Shown here: positions 1 through 11,668 of the stretch, in pieces | Position numbering within the stretch: the stretch's first letter is position 1 | How the letters are laid out: each line of letters starts with the position of its first letter | Origin: Thermothelomyces thermophilus ATCC 42464 | Taxonomy: Eukaryota > Ascomycota > Sordariomycetes > Sordariales > Chaetomiaceae | Reading direction: 5' to 3' | Length of the DNA: 64,000 bases | NCBI RefSeq assembly: GCF_000226095.1 | Contig: NC_016472.1 | Location: 1,240,001-1,304,000, forward strand | The notes under the pieces: generated by a model | What the model saw: the letters and a program-made list of their open reading frames with translations, nothing else | Database searches by the model: none | What the model was told of the DNA's origin: nothing | Position numbers and translations under genes: made by a program

Positions 1-517
1 CTGACTCCTTTCTCGTTATTTCTGAGTACCGTATAGTAGACACCTCGTTCACGGCCCAGCCGACAGACTTCAAAGGGGGAGAGAAAACAAACCATATCAA
101 GATCCTTCATTTGCGATGTCTGCTTGATTCTTTCATCTAAAAACCAACCGCGGTCCAATTGAATGCACACTATATACAACTCGCGTTGTGTCGCTTCCTG
201 ACATGTCTTGTCCTGCTTGTGCCGCCATCTATTCTAGTTCAAAGTGAGTAAGGAAGTAGGAAAATGAAAAGGGGAGAAAAAAAAAAGAAACAAGATCAAT
301 AACCCGAAACCTTTCTAAACCGGCTTCCCAATGTCATTTTTTTGTACCTTTATCCAAAACATGATGTCGTGAAACTCGTCTCGGTCATCCGCTTCGTACC
401 TTGCGTACAGTTCTTGGGCCTTTTCTACTTACATGGGGAGTGTAGACACAAATGAAAAGTCATGTCAAACCCGATGCGAGAGAGGGAAAAGAGTAAGGAA
501 GGGGGGAAAAGAGATTT
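1..517. other. 3' flank of the chitinase-like gene, no gene seen
   Basis: Noncoding sequence beyond the stop codon of the minus-strand GH18 gene. It holds A-rich runs near 280-300 and no reading frame with recognisable protein features. The neighbouring gene on the left lies outside the window. Confidence 0.6.
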
Positions 518-1839
518 TCAAGAGCTGTGTAGCGCCTTGAACCCCGTCGCGATAAGACTCCGTTTCGGATCCTTCGAGTCGCTCGGCGCGCTCCAGTAGA
601 AGAGCCCCTGGACGTCAGAACAAGTCAGCATGCCATTCTCTTTCCCTTTTCCTCTCTTTCTCTTTTTTTTTACTCCTTATAACAAACAAAAGGAAGTAGA
701 AATCTAAAAAAAAGTCTCGGGTGGGAAAGAAAGCACGTACTCCGAGCCTCTTCTGCTTGCAAAACGCTGCCTTCATTCTGACCGTGTCCGGGTTGTCGTA
801 CGAGACGAAGCCGCCGTCGCCGCCGACGCACTGCGCCGCCACGGCCCGCTTGTCCACCTGCTCTTTAGTCCCCTTTCGGGGCAGCTGGGAGTACTCAAAC
901 GAGCCATCCGGGCCGCCGCCCGCGCCCCGGTTCTTGTGTCCCGGCCCGGAAACGTGCAGGAAGCTGCGGCCAAAGAGTGGGATTCCCAGGAGGATCTTAC
1001 GGCTCGGCACGCCCGCCGACATCAGGTCCCGGACGCCGCTCGCGCCCGATGGCTCGTCCTTGTTCATAGCGTACAGCTGCGCTTGGTGTCCGCTCTTGTG
1101 CGACCAGGGACCGAAGAAGTCGTACGCCGCCAAGTTGATGGTGTCGAGGTACTCGGCCGCCTGTCCGAGGTCGATGTTCTGGAGGACTGCACGGACGGCC
1201 GGCAGGGTGGCCGTGAGCAGGTAGTGCTCCTCGGGGAGGTAGATGCGGATCGCCGCGACCAGCGCGAGGAAGTCGCTTCCCTGTTCCGGTGTGCAAGGAT
1301 ACTCCCAGACGACTAGCCCCGTATTAGAGCCACGACGACAATATCAAGAAGTTGGCCGGTTGGTCTCCGACGGACACGGGGGGCTTACTGTCAATGCCAT
1401 TCAGGCCGGATGCGTCGAGTAGGCCACGGGCCGAGCGGGCAAAGTTGTCCCGGAGGATGGGACTGGATGCCACGATGGGAAACGTTTCGGCCGAGGCGCC
1501 GCCGCCGATCGACAAGACGACTTGTAAATGGGTATGTTTCTGCTTGAGGTGCATCAGAGACCCCAGCGCTCCCTTGACTCCGTCACAGGCTACCTCGGCA
1601 TCGGCCTCCTCGTTACTGAGCTAGTCGTCGAGTGAGCAAGCTGCAGACCGCGCATTGGTGCATCCAATTGTACTCACAAACACCCCTCCGTTCGCCGTTA
1701 CCGTGGCAAAGGCGTAGTAGACCCGGTTGATGCACCCGTAGTTCAGCTGGCCTGGCGAGTCCCCATGGAAGACCCGGTAGTTGGGCCAGTAGACAGCATT
1801 GGTGTACACGACAGGGGACTTGCGTTGTGAAGACGACAT
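518..1839 (-). CDS. GH18 chitinase-like protein, diverged active site
   Basis: Four exons read on the minus strand: 1839-1678, 1620-1389, 1312-741, 607-518, giving 351 aa. The start is the ATG at 1839 because the TIM-barrel first strand (VVYTNAVYWPNYRVF) follows at once; there is no signal peptide, so an intracellular or non-classically exported protein is likely. Family marks: SIGGG at residues 91-95, the active-site strand at 125-137, INLAAYDFFGPW further on, and the closing LFYWSAPSD. GH18 enzymes cut beta-1,4 GlcNAc polymers by substrate-assisted catalysis using DxxDxDxE. Here the same segment reads NGIDIVWE (128-135): the acid E135 is kept, but the first Asp is Asn and the Asp two before the Glu is Val. 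That Asp normally orients the substrate acetamido group, so activity is doubtful. The splice joining this codon has good phase, so the change is read directly. Function as a chitin-binding or weak enzyme is inference. Confidence 0.85.
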
Positions 1840-4800
1840 GGTGGCTGAGGCAGATGGTAATGTCAATGAATGAAGAAGTGAAGAGAGTCGGCTGGTTGTT
1901 GGTAGAGTGCCGAAGTCAGGGGTCGGGCTTGGGACGAAGAGAAACAGTGAAGTCAGAGAAGGTGCGGACAGAAAGCCCTTATATGGTCGGCTGCTCGGGG
2001 ATTATCATCCTCTTCTCAGAAATGGGCTTGTGCCAACGCATGCTGCGACTGATGTGTTCGAGGTGCTGGTCGGGCACCAAAAGGACACGAGGGAGCCAGC
2101 AGAGTATCACGAAAATTTGCGTCCTGATACCCTTCTGGCCGGGGGATAAACACATGTGCGAAGCGTAAGAGGGTGAGGGGTGAACCGCTCAGCTGGCTTC
2201 CCAGGACTCGAGAGCCGGAGGCAAGAGCCATAAAGTCAGAGACGAACGGTGGGTTGAAGTTCTAGTGAAAGAGAGCAGCCGCATGACATAGTAACATAGT
2301 TGATCTGCGAGAGCGGATCCCTCAACGGTAAGACAGGGACGTATGAGAAAAAACAAGCCCATCGGAAGACAATGGGCCATGGCGCGAACGGGGACTTGTC
2401 CGGGTAATGCAGCCGGGGTGCGTCAGAGGTTGGGGGGGGGTTTGGTTTGGTATGGGTGAAGGGGAGAACGAATGAATCTGCCGCCTCATGACTGGCGGCC
2501 CTAACAAGGCAGATGTGGATGTAAGAGAGAGAGTGGAAACAATTCAGAGCTGGAAATGCCGCCCCTCAATACTCGGCTCTCCGACGGTTCGTAAGGTTCA
2601 GAGGACCGAGGGCGGCCATGAGCTGTGGACTCTCTCTGTCAAGCGTGCTGTGTCTGCTGTAGGGGCCCGTCGAGCAACGTTGTCATGCTTGCCCAGAGAG
2701 CATCCTCATCATGTGTCGTTACCGTTGTGCCTCAACATGTTGCCGCCCAATCAGCCCTCTGTATCCAACCCAGCGGTGAGGGTAGGCCAAAGCAGCTAAG
2801 CGTAGCGTTGCAGACTCGACTGCGTCACCCTCGGTCCTATGGGGCGATGGAGACCAAACCGGGGCGAGAAGAGCCCATGTGAGACGACCGTGTCGGTGAG
2901 TGAGAGCGACCGAATCCACCGTGGGTCTCCCCGTTGTCAGGCCCTACCTGCTCTTCTCCTACGCAGTCTTGCTTTCACACACACAGTCTCGTGTGCGCAT
3001 GCTAATGTCGTTCCCGAAGGCTCAATGGGAGGGTCTGGCATGTCGAGGATTACCGTGGGGCACAGTGCCCGCAGAGAATGAACTTGAAACATGACGCCTT
3101 ACCTAATGAAACTCACCTTGGGCTGGGAAGAGAGCGAGGGAGGGGATAAGGAGAGAGAAAACAGAGAGAGATAGAGGGAGAGAGAATGGAATGGAAGTGG
3201 ACGTGCAGAGACTGCGCCACGCAAAATCTTTCATTGGGCTAAGCTATGCGAAGAGAAAATAGAGGCTGTTTCCGCTTCTTGCCAGTTTGTATCCACTGGC
3301 GAGCTGCGTGGTGTCGAAAAGGATTGGGTTGGTTGATAGCTTGCTCCAGAGAGAGCCTTTGCAGGTTGTTGTCGGCATGACGAACGGCTCTTGCCAACGC
3401 AGCGAGCTTTGTTCCTTCTGTCTGAATCATAGGCCTCGACCCGAATGCCCAGATGCCTGAGAGAGAAGGTACCTTAGGTACCGGATGTATGAACACACAT
3501 ACCTGACTTACACGCCAAGGTAGGCACGTGTACTTCGGGCGGGCAGCGACTGCCAGAACTGCCCTGCCAACTCACACTCCGCCGTGGCGCCCACATGGCA
3601 ACCTCGTCTTCAGTCTTGTGTCAAGTGTCAAGTTCAATTGGCTCTCATAATGTAATCTGCAATCCATGGATGGCGTGGTTCCTAATGCCCAGGTGTTTAG
3701 GGCTTGCAATTGAAGTCGGCTTCCAGAAGAATTCCGTGCCCCTCACCTTCGACCCCGCGCTCCTCCACTCCCCGCTCTTGCCCCTCAACTCCAACTCGGT
3801 CGTCGTCACGAAGCATGCTACGGAGCACATACCCTATTCCTGCGCCTTTTCTCCCTTTTTTTTTTCTCCCTCTCCCCTACCACCACCCGCACCCCAAAAA
3901 TATAACCATTTTAATTCTGTTCAACAGTGGAACGAGGATCCGGAGAGAGGAGGGGCCGGGAAGTCCCGGCCTCGTTTCGCTTTGTGCAACTGGCTATCGG
4001 ATGGTCCTCCGATATCCGTAGATCGGCCAAGATGTCGGTCGAGAAGGGCAGGTGACCGCCTGACAACAGGAGCGCTTTTCGGCCAGCCCAATTTGGTGCG
4101 ACCCTCTGACAAATCTTGGCTCTGCAAGCCACCCACAAACCACGCAGGGGTGCTGAGACGATGATAGGGCAGGAACAACTCCATCACCCCGCGGTGGACA
4201 TCTGGGGATCGGGGGCCATCCATTGCCTGACCTTTACCCGCACCATGCGCTTCCCGTTATCTGTTTGGCGTTGCGGCCCTGCCTCTCTGTTTGGTCCGGT
4301 GCTTGCGCCCCTGACGCCACCGCACTTGGTGGTTTGCAACACGGCCACAGCAGTCTTGCAGCCTCGTAAGGTGCCAGGGAAGGAGAGCAAGGATGATCGG
4401 GATGTTGGTTCGTCAGGCCCTTCTTGGTTGGTCCCTCGGCCCCTGCTGGGCACCGACCCGTTTTCCGGCCCGGTGAGGCTGCTCGATCCGCGATTGCAAG
4501 GCGCAACACATCTGCCATGCATGTGGCTAGCCCGGGCAGCCAACCCAATTGCCAGCACAGAATGTCCTAAAGAAGAAGCCATATCGCCGTCTTGCACGCC
4601 GCGAACATCCTGTCTCGAGTTTCCACGTGGCCGAGAATGATCACACCGGCAACGGACAATGACCGTTTTTTCCCCCCTCGCAGTTAGGCCTGCCCTTATC
4701 CCGCCTCGCCTGGTCATGGATCTTTTGCCGCCGCGGTGATTCACGACAGTGAACATGGCCGGGCTGGCCGTAAGGGTCAGAGCGATCGGATGTTGGGTGT

Positions 4801-6306
4801 TGGGCACTCTTGTGTATAAGCAGCGTCAAGTCAGAGCCTAGTAATGAACATTCGGGATTCGGGCTCTGTTCGGCGAAGTAGGTACGCGGGTGAGGCTATT
4901 GCATTGCCCATCGCCCTCTGATCTCACAACCTCGAAGCCCCAGTTTAGTGGCAGTCATGCTCGGCCTCGGCTTGCGCTGGGAATATATACAAATCCGTTC
5001 GTACACTACAGGTATGTATGTACAGTACATAACATACGGGTATGAACACCCAAGCACGAGGCCTTGCACGAGTCAAGGTTCGCTCCATAGAACGTAGACG
5101 AGGCGGGGAGCAACAAACGATTGACGAATGACAAAGGCTATTATTGTGAGGCTCGATGGAGGGGTAAGGTTTCTTCGCCGCGGTTCCACGGAGTGCTTTG
5201 TGGCTGCCTCCGCAAGCCTCGGAGACGGCTAAGTGGTTCCGTCCTGAAGCCCTATCGGCAACCGGAAACTGGCCTTGCGCTCTTTCGGTGGGCCGATCGG
5301 TGCCACGGCAGGTGGAGCACGGCACCCGCGATGTCGCTTCCTTGCTCGTCCGATCGGGTCTCCGACGCAATCATCGGCAGGCGCCGGGCTGTAAGGTATT
5401 TCGCTGCCGCTATGTGTAACGGCAATGCTCACCGAGCAGGCCGAGACCATGCGTCACTGTTTGCTTTCAGCGTCAACAGCAGGTGCGGGCGCCGCATTCA
5501 CTTAGTTAGTCAGAAGGCGGATGTAAATCGAGGTACGGAATAACTACCTGACCTAGGTCACGTGACCATGTATGTACGCAAGCTGAGCTGAACCACCAAC
5601 AGCGTTGTCTGCAATCGACAGACACCCGCAGGTAAACAGTTAAGTGCTGGATAACTCCTCGTGAATGTGCCACAGGATAAAAACCTACTGAAGCAACCTC
5701 TAGCAGTCAGGGATGACGGAACTTGGATGGTAGCATCGGTGTGATTAAATAGAGATAGGCATGCTTGGGAGGAGAGTCGGCATTTCGGAAACTGATATGA
5801 GGTAAGGTATCCGTATTTCTCATGAGAGTCCACGTAAATATGGCATATGCTGCTAATGAACCTGGATTAAGTAATAAATATTTTAGAAGGCGATGGAGTT
5901 TGTAATCTGTATTTACACTCGTTTAGTTATTGTCGTTAGGACCGTATCAATATGTCAAGCTTTCAATAGCTAGTCTTATCTAATCCATACACGACTAGTG
6001 TTGGCCACAGCTGCCTGTGTGCGGGCGGTCTTGGCACTTCCACGCACATCATTAACGTTCCACTCGACCTCAAGCAACCAACGTCAAACGCTCGTCCAGC
6101 TGAATCCCGTATCTGGTGATCAATTCGGGGCATCGCAGGGAAAGAAGAGAGAAGAGGTTACTCCAGCGACGATTATCGTTTGTACCATCGGTCCGACCTC
6201 GCAGACCGGACCCCGACCGACCCTCTCTAATTACACGATCGTTCGCCCCGCCACCCCTCCCACGTCTCGTCGCAACCCGCTTCTCGCTCACTCCTGGTGT
6301 GCAGCC
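1840..6306. other. Gene-poor spacer of 4.5 kb
   Basis: No frame in this stretch shows a recognisable domain, and the longest ones (about 190-207 codons near 3.6-4.8 kb) overlap one another on both strands like chance frames. It holds a purine-rich GA tract at about 3120-3190, a near-palindrome GGTACCTTAGGTACC at 3468-3482, a near-palindrome TATGTACAGTACATA at 5017-5031, a perfect 12-base palindrome at 5556-5567 and an A+T-richer segment from about 5700 to 6000 before the Dsk2 gene. It must contain the promoters of both flanking genes, which diverge from it. Confidence 0.55.
5556..5567. promoter_or_regulatory. 12-base palindrome with CACGTG core
   Basis: The sequence GGTCACGTGACC is its own reverse complement. 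CACGTG is the E-box bound by fungal bHLH factors (Pho4, Cbf1, USF-like). It lies about 740 bp before the Dsk2 start codon and directly abuts another 8-base palindrome, ACCTAGGT (5551-5558). A regulatory role is inference from the motif alone. Confidence 0.35.
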
Positions 6307-7709
6307 ATGGCAGACAACAACGAGACGGGCAGCGACGCCCAAATCACCTTCAAGGTGAAGAGCTCCAACGACAAGACGCACACAATCACCATGGACGAGT
6401 CGGCAACCGTGCTCGATCTCAAGAACAAGCTCGCCGGCGCCGACTTCGAGGACATCCCCGCCGACAGGCAGCGGCTGATCTACTCCGGGCGCATCATGAA
6501 AGACTCGGATGCCCTGAGCGTCTACAAGATCAAGAACATGAACACCATCCACATGGTCAAGAGCGCCCGAAGCAACGCGCAACCTGCGGCCAGCGGTTCA
6601 TCCTCGACTCCAACTCCGGCCGCGGTTCCCCAAAACATGGCCGCGGGCTCCGTTGCCGGCGACCCTCTCGCAGGGCTCACCGGCGCCCGGTTTGCCGGTC
6701 ATGCCAACTTGCCAAGCGCCGACCTGTTTGGCGCAGACGGCGGGGTAAGTGAGCGATAACCACAGCTGTCCGCGGACCAAGTTGCTGACCCACCCTCCTT
6801 TTGTCGCAGATGGGCGCGCCGCCGAGCGAGGACCAGTTGGCCGATATGCTGTCCAACCCGATGATCGCGCAGACAATGAACGAAGCTCTGAACAACCCCA
6901 ACTTCATCGACATGATGATCCGTACGAACCCGGCATTGGCCGCCATGCCCAACGCGCGCGAGATGCTCCAGTCGCCCTACTTCCGAAACATGATGACAAA
7001 CCCGGAGGCAATCCGGATGGCGGCGAGAATGCGAAGAGTATTACAGGGCGGCGGCGGCTCCGCCTTCCCGGCCCCTGGTGCTACGGACAACACGCCGGCC
7101 GACGCGCCAGGGAGCGGGAATGCCGCGACCACGGGCAACAACAATAACAACAACAACAACAACAACGATGATCCTCTCCGGGCGCTGTTCGGCGCCGCCG
7201 GGGATGCCGGCAACGCCCCGTCCGGGTTTCCTCTCGCTTCCCTCCTGGGCATGATGCCACCCGCCTTTGGCTCCGCCACACCGGGCGCGGCCGGGCAAGC
7301 GGCGCCAGCAAATCCGCCACAGTCCCCCTCTTCGACGGAAAACAGAGATGCCCCGGCGGCCGGCGCAAACACGCAGGGCCAGGCCGGCAGCACCACCCAA
7401 CCGGCGGCCAACCCGTTCGCTGCGCTATTCGGCGGCGCCGCCCCCGGGGCCAACGCCAACAATCCCTTTGGACTGCCGCCCATCTCCCCGGAAGCCCTGC
7501 AGCAGATGGCGCAGTTGTTGGGCTTGGGTGGAGCCGGCGCGGCTCCTGCGGCGCCGCCCGACAATAGGCCACCGGAGGAGCGCTACGCCGAGCAGCTGCG
7601 CCAGCTGAACGACATGGGCTTCTATGACTTTGACAGGAACGTGACGGCGTTACGCCGCAGCGGCGGCAGCGTCCAAGGTGCGGTTGAGTACCTGCTCTCG
7701 AACCCATAG
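6307..7709 (+). CDS. dsk2: Ubiquilin / Dsk2 ubiquitin shuttle protein
   Basis: Two exons, 6307-6744 and 6810-7709, give 445 aa; the donor is GTAAGT and the acceptor CGCAG, phase 0. The start MADNNETGSD is the first ATG ahead of the ubiquitin-like fold. Domains: an N-terminal ubiquitin-like domain (about residues 13-88, with RQRLIYSGRIMKD), STI1-type repeats (about 150-215, DMLSNPMIAQTMNEALNNPN), a low-complexity centre rich in Pro, Ala and Asn with an Asn run near 260 coded by AAC/AAT repeats, and a C-terminal UBA (about 400-444, QLRQLNDMGFYDFDRNVTAL). Ubiquilins bind polyubiquitylated clients through the UBA and the proteasome through the UBL, delivering clients for degradation, including spindle-pole and ER substrates in yeast. 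Length and domain order are normal for the family. Read in the same direction as Sym1 downstream, 1 kb apart, with separate promoters. Confidence 0.95.
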
Positions 7710-8652
7710 ACAGGGGGAAGCCTGGAAGGATGGTTATTCGGAGGCTGAGGGGGGGCCTCGGGCCGCCTTGGGAGTGTGGCAAGCGGTAGTCCCATGATGA
7801 GACTGGGCTCGTGAGTGAGATGGGGGAAGAAAAAATGGGATGAGCCATGATGTATGCGTATGAAGCAACTTGAATGGGGGTTGCTAAGCAGGCCATAGTA
7901 TGGAGGTCATTTTTTTTCTTCTCTTTTTTTGCATCGGTTATTTGCTGGTATGGTACTAGTACTAGTAGTAGCCGGTTTTCCAACGTTGTGTGTGAGCGAA
8001 AAAGGGCCATCAACTATGTGTTGTGTTTGTACCTCTCTCAGATAATAACCAATTGATTCTTCAATATGACTAGGAGGTAGTCCGTTCTAAACGGGTTGTT
8101 CCGTACAGGGAATCAGTGGTATTGGCTTCGAGAAGGAGTCAAAAAGACATGGCGGAGGTTGTTGAGACAGTAATAACTGATTGACATAACTAAACACACT
8201 AGAAGAAACCCCCACGCCGAAAAAGCGGCCACACCGCCACGCAAAGGGTCGAGACCTGAAAGCCCCTGAAGGTACCCTGTCGGAGTTGCGATTTTAAGTT
8301 TGGGGCCCCAGTTTTAGCAGGTCCCGTGAGCAGCGAACCTTGCCGAGACAGAGTTGGGCTGCGAAATGAGTTGAACGCCGATCAAGGATCCTGAAAGGAA
8401 CTTCTTGTGTGATTACCAAGTAACTATCTTGACAGGGTTCGAGAACAGAAAGAAGAGTTCGGAGTAGACTAAAAAAAAAAAAAAAAAGAAAAAAATTGCT
8501 GAGATGACAGGCATCAACACCTGACAAATTGACCACTATTTTGGTGCAACTAAACCCAATTCAAGAAGAGCTTGTGAGACTCTCAACTGAGCCCCTCGAT
8601 CGCCTGTAGAACAAAACCAGTTCGAGAGCTGCTTCATTGGACTCTTTTTCCC

Positions 8653-8690
<38 letters not shown>

Positions 8691-8756
8691 CTCCACGCAG
8701 TCAATAGACGTGAGTGAGAACCGCGGTTCTCAACTCACAACCCCAAACCACAGAAG
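7710..8756. other. Dsk2 3' flank and Sym1 promoter
   Basis: No gene seen. An A-run with one interruption lies near 8470-8496, and a TCTG microsatellite followed by a CT run (8653-8691) sits about 65-105 bp before the Sym1 start. Pyrimidine-rich stretches of this kind are common near fungal transcription starts. Confidence 0.55.
8653..8691 (+). repeat. TCTG/TC microsatellite in Sym1 leader
   Basis: Six TCTG units (8653-8676) run into a TC dinucleotide stretch. It lies just before the start codon of Sym1, probably in the promoter or 5' UTR. Confidence 0.8.
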
Positions 8757-9630
8757 ATGCTTCGATGGTGAGAGAAACCCAACCAACTTACCCGTTCTCC
8801 TTCGCACCCCTCCTCCCTCTTCCTCCCCTCACGCACAAAGATAACCTACCTAGCCAACAACGACTGACGCGCGGTGGTTTCGATGCAAAAAAAGGTACCA
8901 AGCCCGCCTGGCGGCGCGGCCGCTCTTCACCCAGGCCGTCACCACGTCGATCTTGTTCGCCGTCGGCGACATAACGGCGCAGCAGCTGGTTGACAAGAAG
9001 GGCGTCGAGAAGCACGACCTGGCGCGTACCGGGCGCATGGCGTTGTACGGTGGTGGTATGTTCGATGCATTTCTTGAATTCTCAAGCGTAACAGACATAT
9101 TGGGATTTTTCTAATTTTTTTTTTTTTTTTTTTTTACTTTTCCACCTCGCTTCTTTTTTGATCCCTTTTTTTCTTTTTCTTTTCTCTATTTCTCTTTTTC
9201 TATTGGAAGTGTTGGAAGTGGGGTAAAAGAAGAAAAGAAAAGAACAGAAAAAAAAAAAAAATAGATTAACTAAAAGACTCAAATAGTCGTCTTCGGCCCC
9301 GCGGCAGCGACCTGGTTCCGGCTGCTCTCGCGGCACGTCAACCTGCGCTCGCCGACGGCGACCATGCTGGCGCGCGTGGCGTGCGACCAGGGCATCTTCG
9401 CGCCCACCTTCATCGGCGTCTTCCTGGGCAGCATGGCCGTGCTCGAGGGCGGCTCGCCGCGGGACAAGCTCGCGCGGAGCTACAAGGACGCGCTGCTGAC
9501 CAACTGGGCCATCTGGCCCTTTGTCCAGATGGTCAACTTCAAGCTCGTCCCGCTCCAGCACCGCCTGCTCTTCGTCAACGTCATCAGCATCGGGTGGAAC
9601 TGCTACCTGAGCTACCTGAACAGCTCTTGA
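8757..9630 (+). CDS. sym1: Sym1 / Mpv17-PMP22 family membrane protein
   Basis: Three exons: 8757-8767 (only 11 nt, coding MLRW up to the second base of Trp), 8895-9055, 9287-9630; 171 aa, the usual length for Sym1. The joined start [19 protein letters not shown] is what fungal Sym1 proteins look like, which is why this tiny first exon was chosen. Further marks are [21 protein letters not shown], and the C-terminal family signature around [20 protein letters not shown] and [10 protein letters not shown]. Four hydrophobic spans fit the Mpv17 fold. Yeast Sym1 sits in the inner mitochondrial membrane and is needed for ethanol growth and heat tolerance; the transported substrate is unsettled. Odd points: the first intron ends in an A-run directly before the acceptor AG, and the second intron (231 bp) carries T21 and A14 runs. 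Confidence 0.92.
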
Positions 9631-10110
9631 GAGGGGGGCAGGATAGAGGCTAGCAGAGGGAGGGAGGGAAGAGGGCAAAGTTCCATTCATGCTTTTGTAA
9701 AAGCGTTCGGGTTCTGGATTATAGACCACAGCGGGAGTTTCTGGTCTGGCAGTGAGACAGGTTCCAAGGGCGTTTGCGTCTCTACTCAAATGCTAGATGG
9801 CAAGCAGACTATCGCTGCTTAGCATATTACCCATCAATCGATGGCCGTTCCCACTTAAAAGGATGTCATCTCAGGCGGACCGGTAGAGAGTGGGACGGGA
9901 TGATGTCGAATTGACACTGATAGCAAAGCAAGCACTAGGCCAAGTACATCAATCATGCCCTGGCTGATTCTAGCCCGTAAACTTTTATAGTTCTTTCTTT
10001 CCTTATCACGAGTAATTATTTTTTTTGGATATTCGGGGATGCTTGAGCAACAAGAAAAGGGGCCCGGCACCCGCGCCAGCGCCCTTGTCGCCGTCGGCAT
10101 ACTACTATTT
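9631..10110. other. Shared 3' region of Sym1 and Uap1
   Basis: The two convergent genes end 480 bp apart. I see no gene here; T-rich sequence near 10015-10027 could belong to either 3' end. Confidence 0.55.
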
Positions 10111-11668
10111 TCATTCCAAGAGTGTAGGCGCCGTGATGGTCTTGCCAGTAACGCTCTCGAGACCTTCGCCGCCCTAGAGTAAAAGCGGTCAGCGATGAAG
10201 ACACACACTATTATTGGCAGGCCTGACAAGGGGAGAGTGAGAGTGGACTTACGTAGCTCAACAACGGGCTCACTTCGACGCCCGCGTTCGGGTCCTCGCT
10301 GACCACGGTAGCGCCCGCCGCCTGCAGCCAGCGCTTGCCCTGGGCCATGATGTCGTGCTTGCTGGTGTCCGGGTCGTCCTCGCCGGTGCCGCGGGCGTTC
10401 TTGAGCGGGCTGAACTCGTCCTCGCGGCGGACCTCCAGGCAGGCGAACTTGCTCAGCTCCAGCTTGGGGAAGACGTCAAACACGAACTGCTCCAGCTTGA
10501 TGCCGTTGGGCTTGGCCGGCTTGATCGTCTCGCCCGACTCGAGATCGGCGTAGGGGATCTTCTTGCGGGCGACGTGGTGCGGCAGCGTCTTGACCCAGGT
10601 GGGGATGCTCTCGAGGAAGCGGAACGAGTAGTAGTGGTTGACAATGTTGGCGGCGCGGAACTTGAGCACGCCGGGCTGCTGGGGGTCCTCCTCGGCGGCG
10701 ATCTGCGGGTCGATCTCGCTATACTCGACCACGTCTGGCCGGCCGTTCTTGCTGACGATCAGGCCGACGCTCTCGGTCGCGTTGCGCTTGCGCACGACCT
10801 TGGTGGCGATGTCGACGTCCGCAGAGGCCGAGAAGCCGATGAAGACGGGATCGGCCACCTTGACGAGGCAGTTGTCCACGCAGTAGGCGTGGATGTGCTC
10901 GATGCCGCGCCTCTTCATGTCGTCCAGCACCTTGGCCTCGACGAGGGCGTTGTAGAGCCCGCCGTTGCCGTCGGGCGCAACCGCCACCTTGGCCTTGCTC
11001 TCGAGCAGGATCTTGCCGTCGTTGGAGATGCAAGGGAGGACGCCCTGCTCGAAGATGAAGACGTTCTCGGGCTTGAGGCCAAAGTAGTTGTGCTCCTTGA
11101 AGAACCGCTCGGTAGGGCCGCGAGTCGGCCCGGACGTCATGACGTACCAGGGGACCGTGACCCCGGCGCCGGTGCCGGCCTTCTTGGCGGCAAGCTGTTC
11201 GACTTTGCGGATGCGCTCGGCCTGGATCTGGAACAGGGACTTGGCGGATGGCAGACCGATGTCGAAGCAGCCCTTGGGCTCGGAGCTGCCCAACCGGGTG
11301 CCCTGGCCGCCCGCCATGAGCACGACGGCGACCTTGTTGGCTGCGATCAGGTCGAGACCCTGCGAGTACCAGCGGTCAATGTCGGCGGGCGCCGAGTCCA
11401 TGATGCTCGCGCGGGCCGAGTCCGGCAGCGGCTCGAGAGACGGCGCGGCATCCTGGGCTTGGGGTGGGGCAAGTGCTTTGGCGGCGATGGTGTTGATGTA
11501 CGTGGGGTCGAACTGGCTCAGTTGCTGGTATAGTGCAGCCTTCTCGGCGCTCGAGAGCGAGTCGTAAAAGGTGAACACTTGGCTCTGTCCGGCGAGCGTG
11601 TACTTCTCCTTGAGCTCGGACAGCTGCTGCGCTGTTGGCTCCTGCGGGGCATTCTGGACTGAAGCCAT
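10111..11668 (-). CDS. uap1: UDP-N-acetylglucosamine pyrophosphorylase
   Basis: Two exons on the minus strand, 11668-10253 and 10173-10111, give 492 aa; the donor is GTAAGT and the joined end reads [18 protein letters not shown]. The enzyme makes UDP-GlcNAc from UTP and GlcNAc-1-phosphate in the cytosol, the last step of the pathway feeding chitin, N-glycans and GPI anchors. The nucleotide-binding loop [17 protein letters not shown] (about residue 135), the [14 protein letters not shown] segment, EQGVLPCIS, and the sugar-binding [12 protein letters not shown] are all present, as is [14 protein letters not shown]-like sequence (here [14 protein letters not shown]). Length is normal (yeast Qri1 477, human 505-522). 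The ATG at 11668 is the first in frame that gives a family-like N-terminus (MASVQNAP); earlier in-frame codons have no homologous look. Divergent from the DNA glycosylase gene to the right. Confidence 0.95.

Noticed and set aside
4184-4807. 207-codon minus-strand frame in the spacer before Dsk2
   Set aside because: No recognisable motif, overlaps other chance frames on both strands, and no splice or promoter signals that support it.
10355-11533. 392-codon open frame on the plus strand opposite the UDP-GlcNAc pyrophosphorylase gene
   Set aside because: It mirrors a well-supported exon and has the Val/Leu/Asp/Gly composition that antisense of G+C-rich third codon positions gives; no motif.
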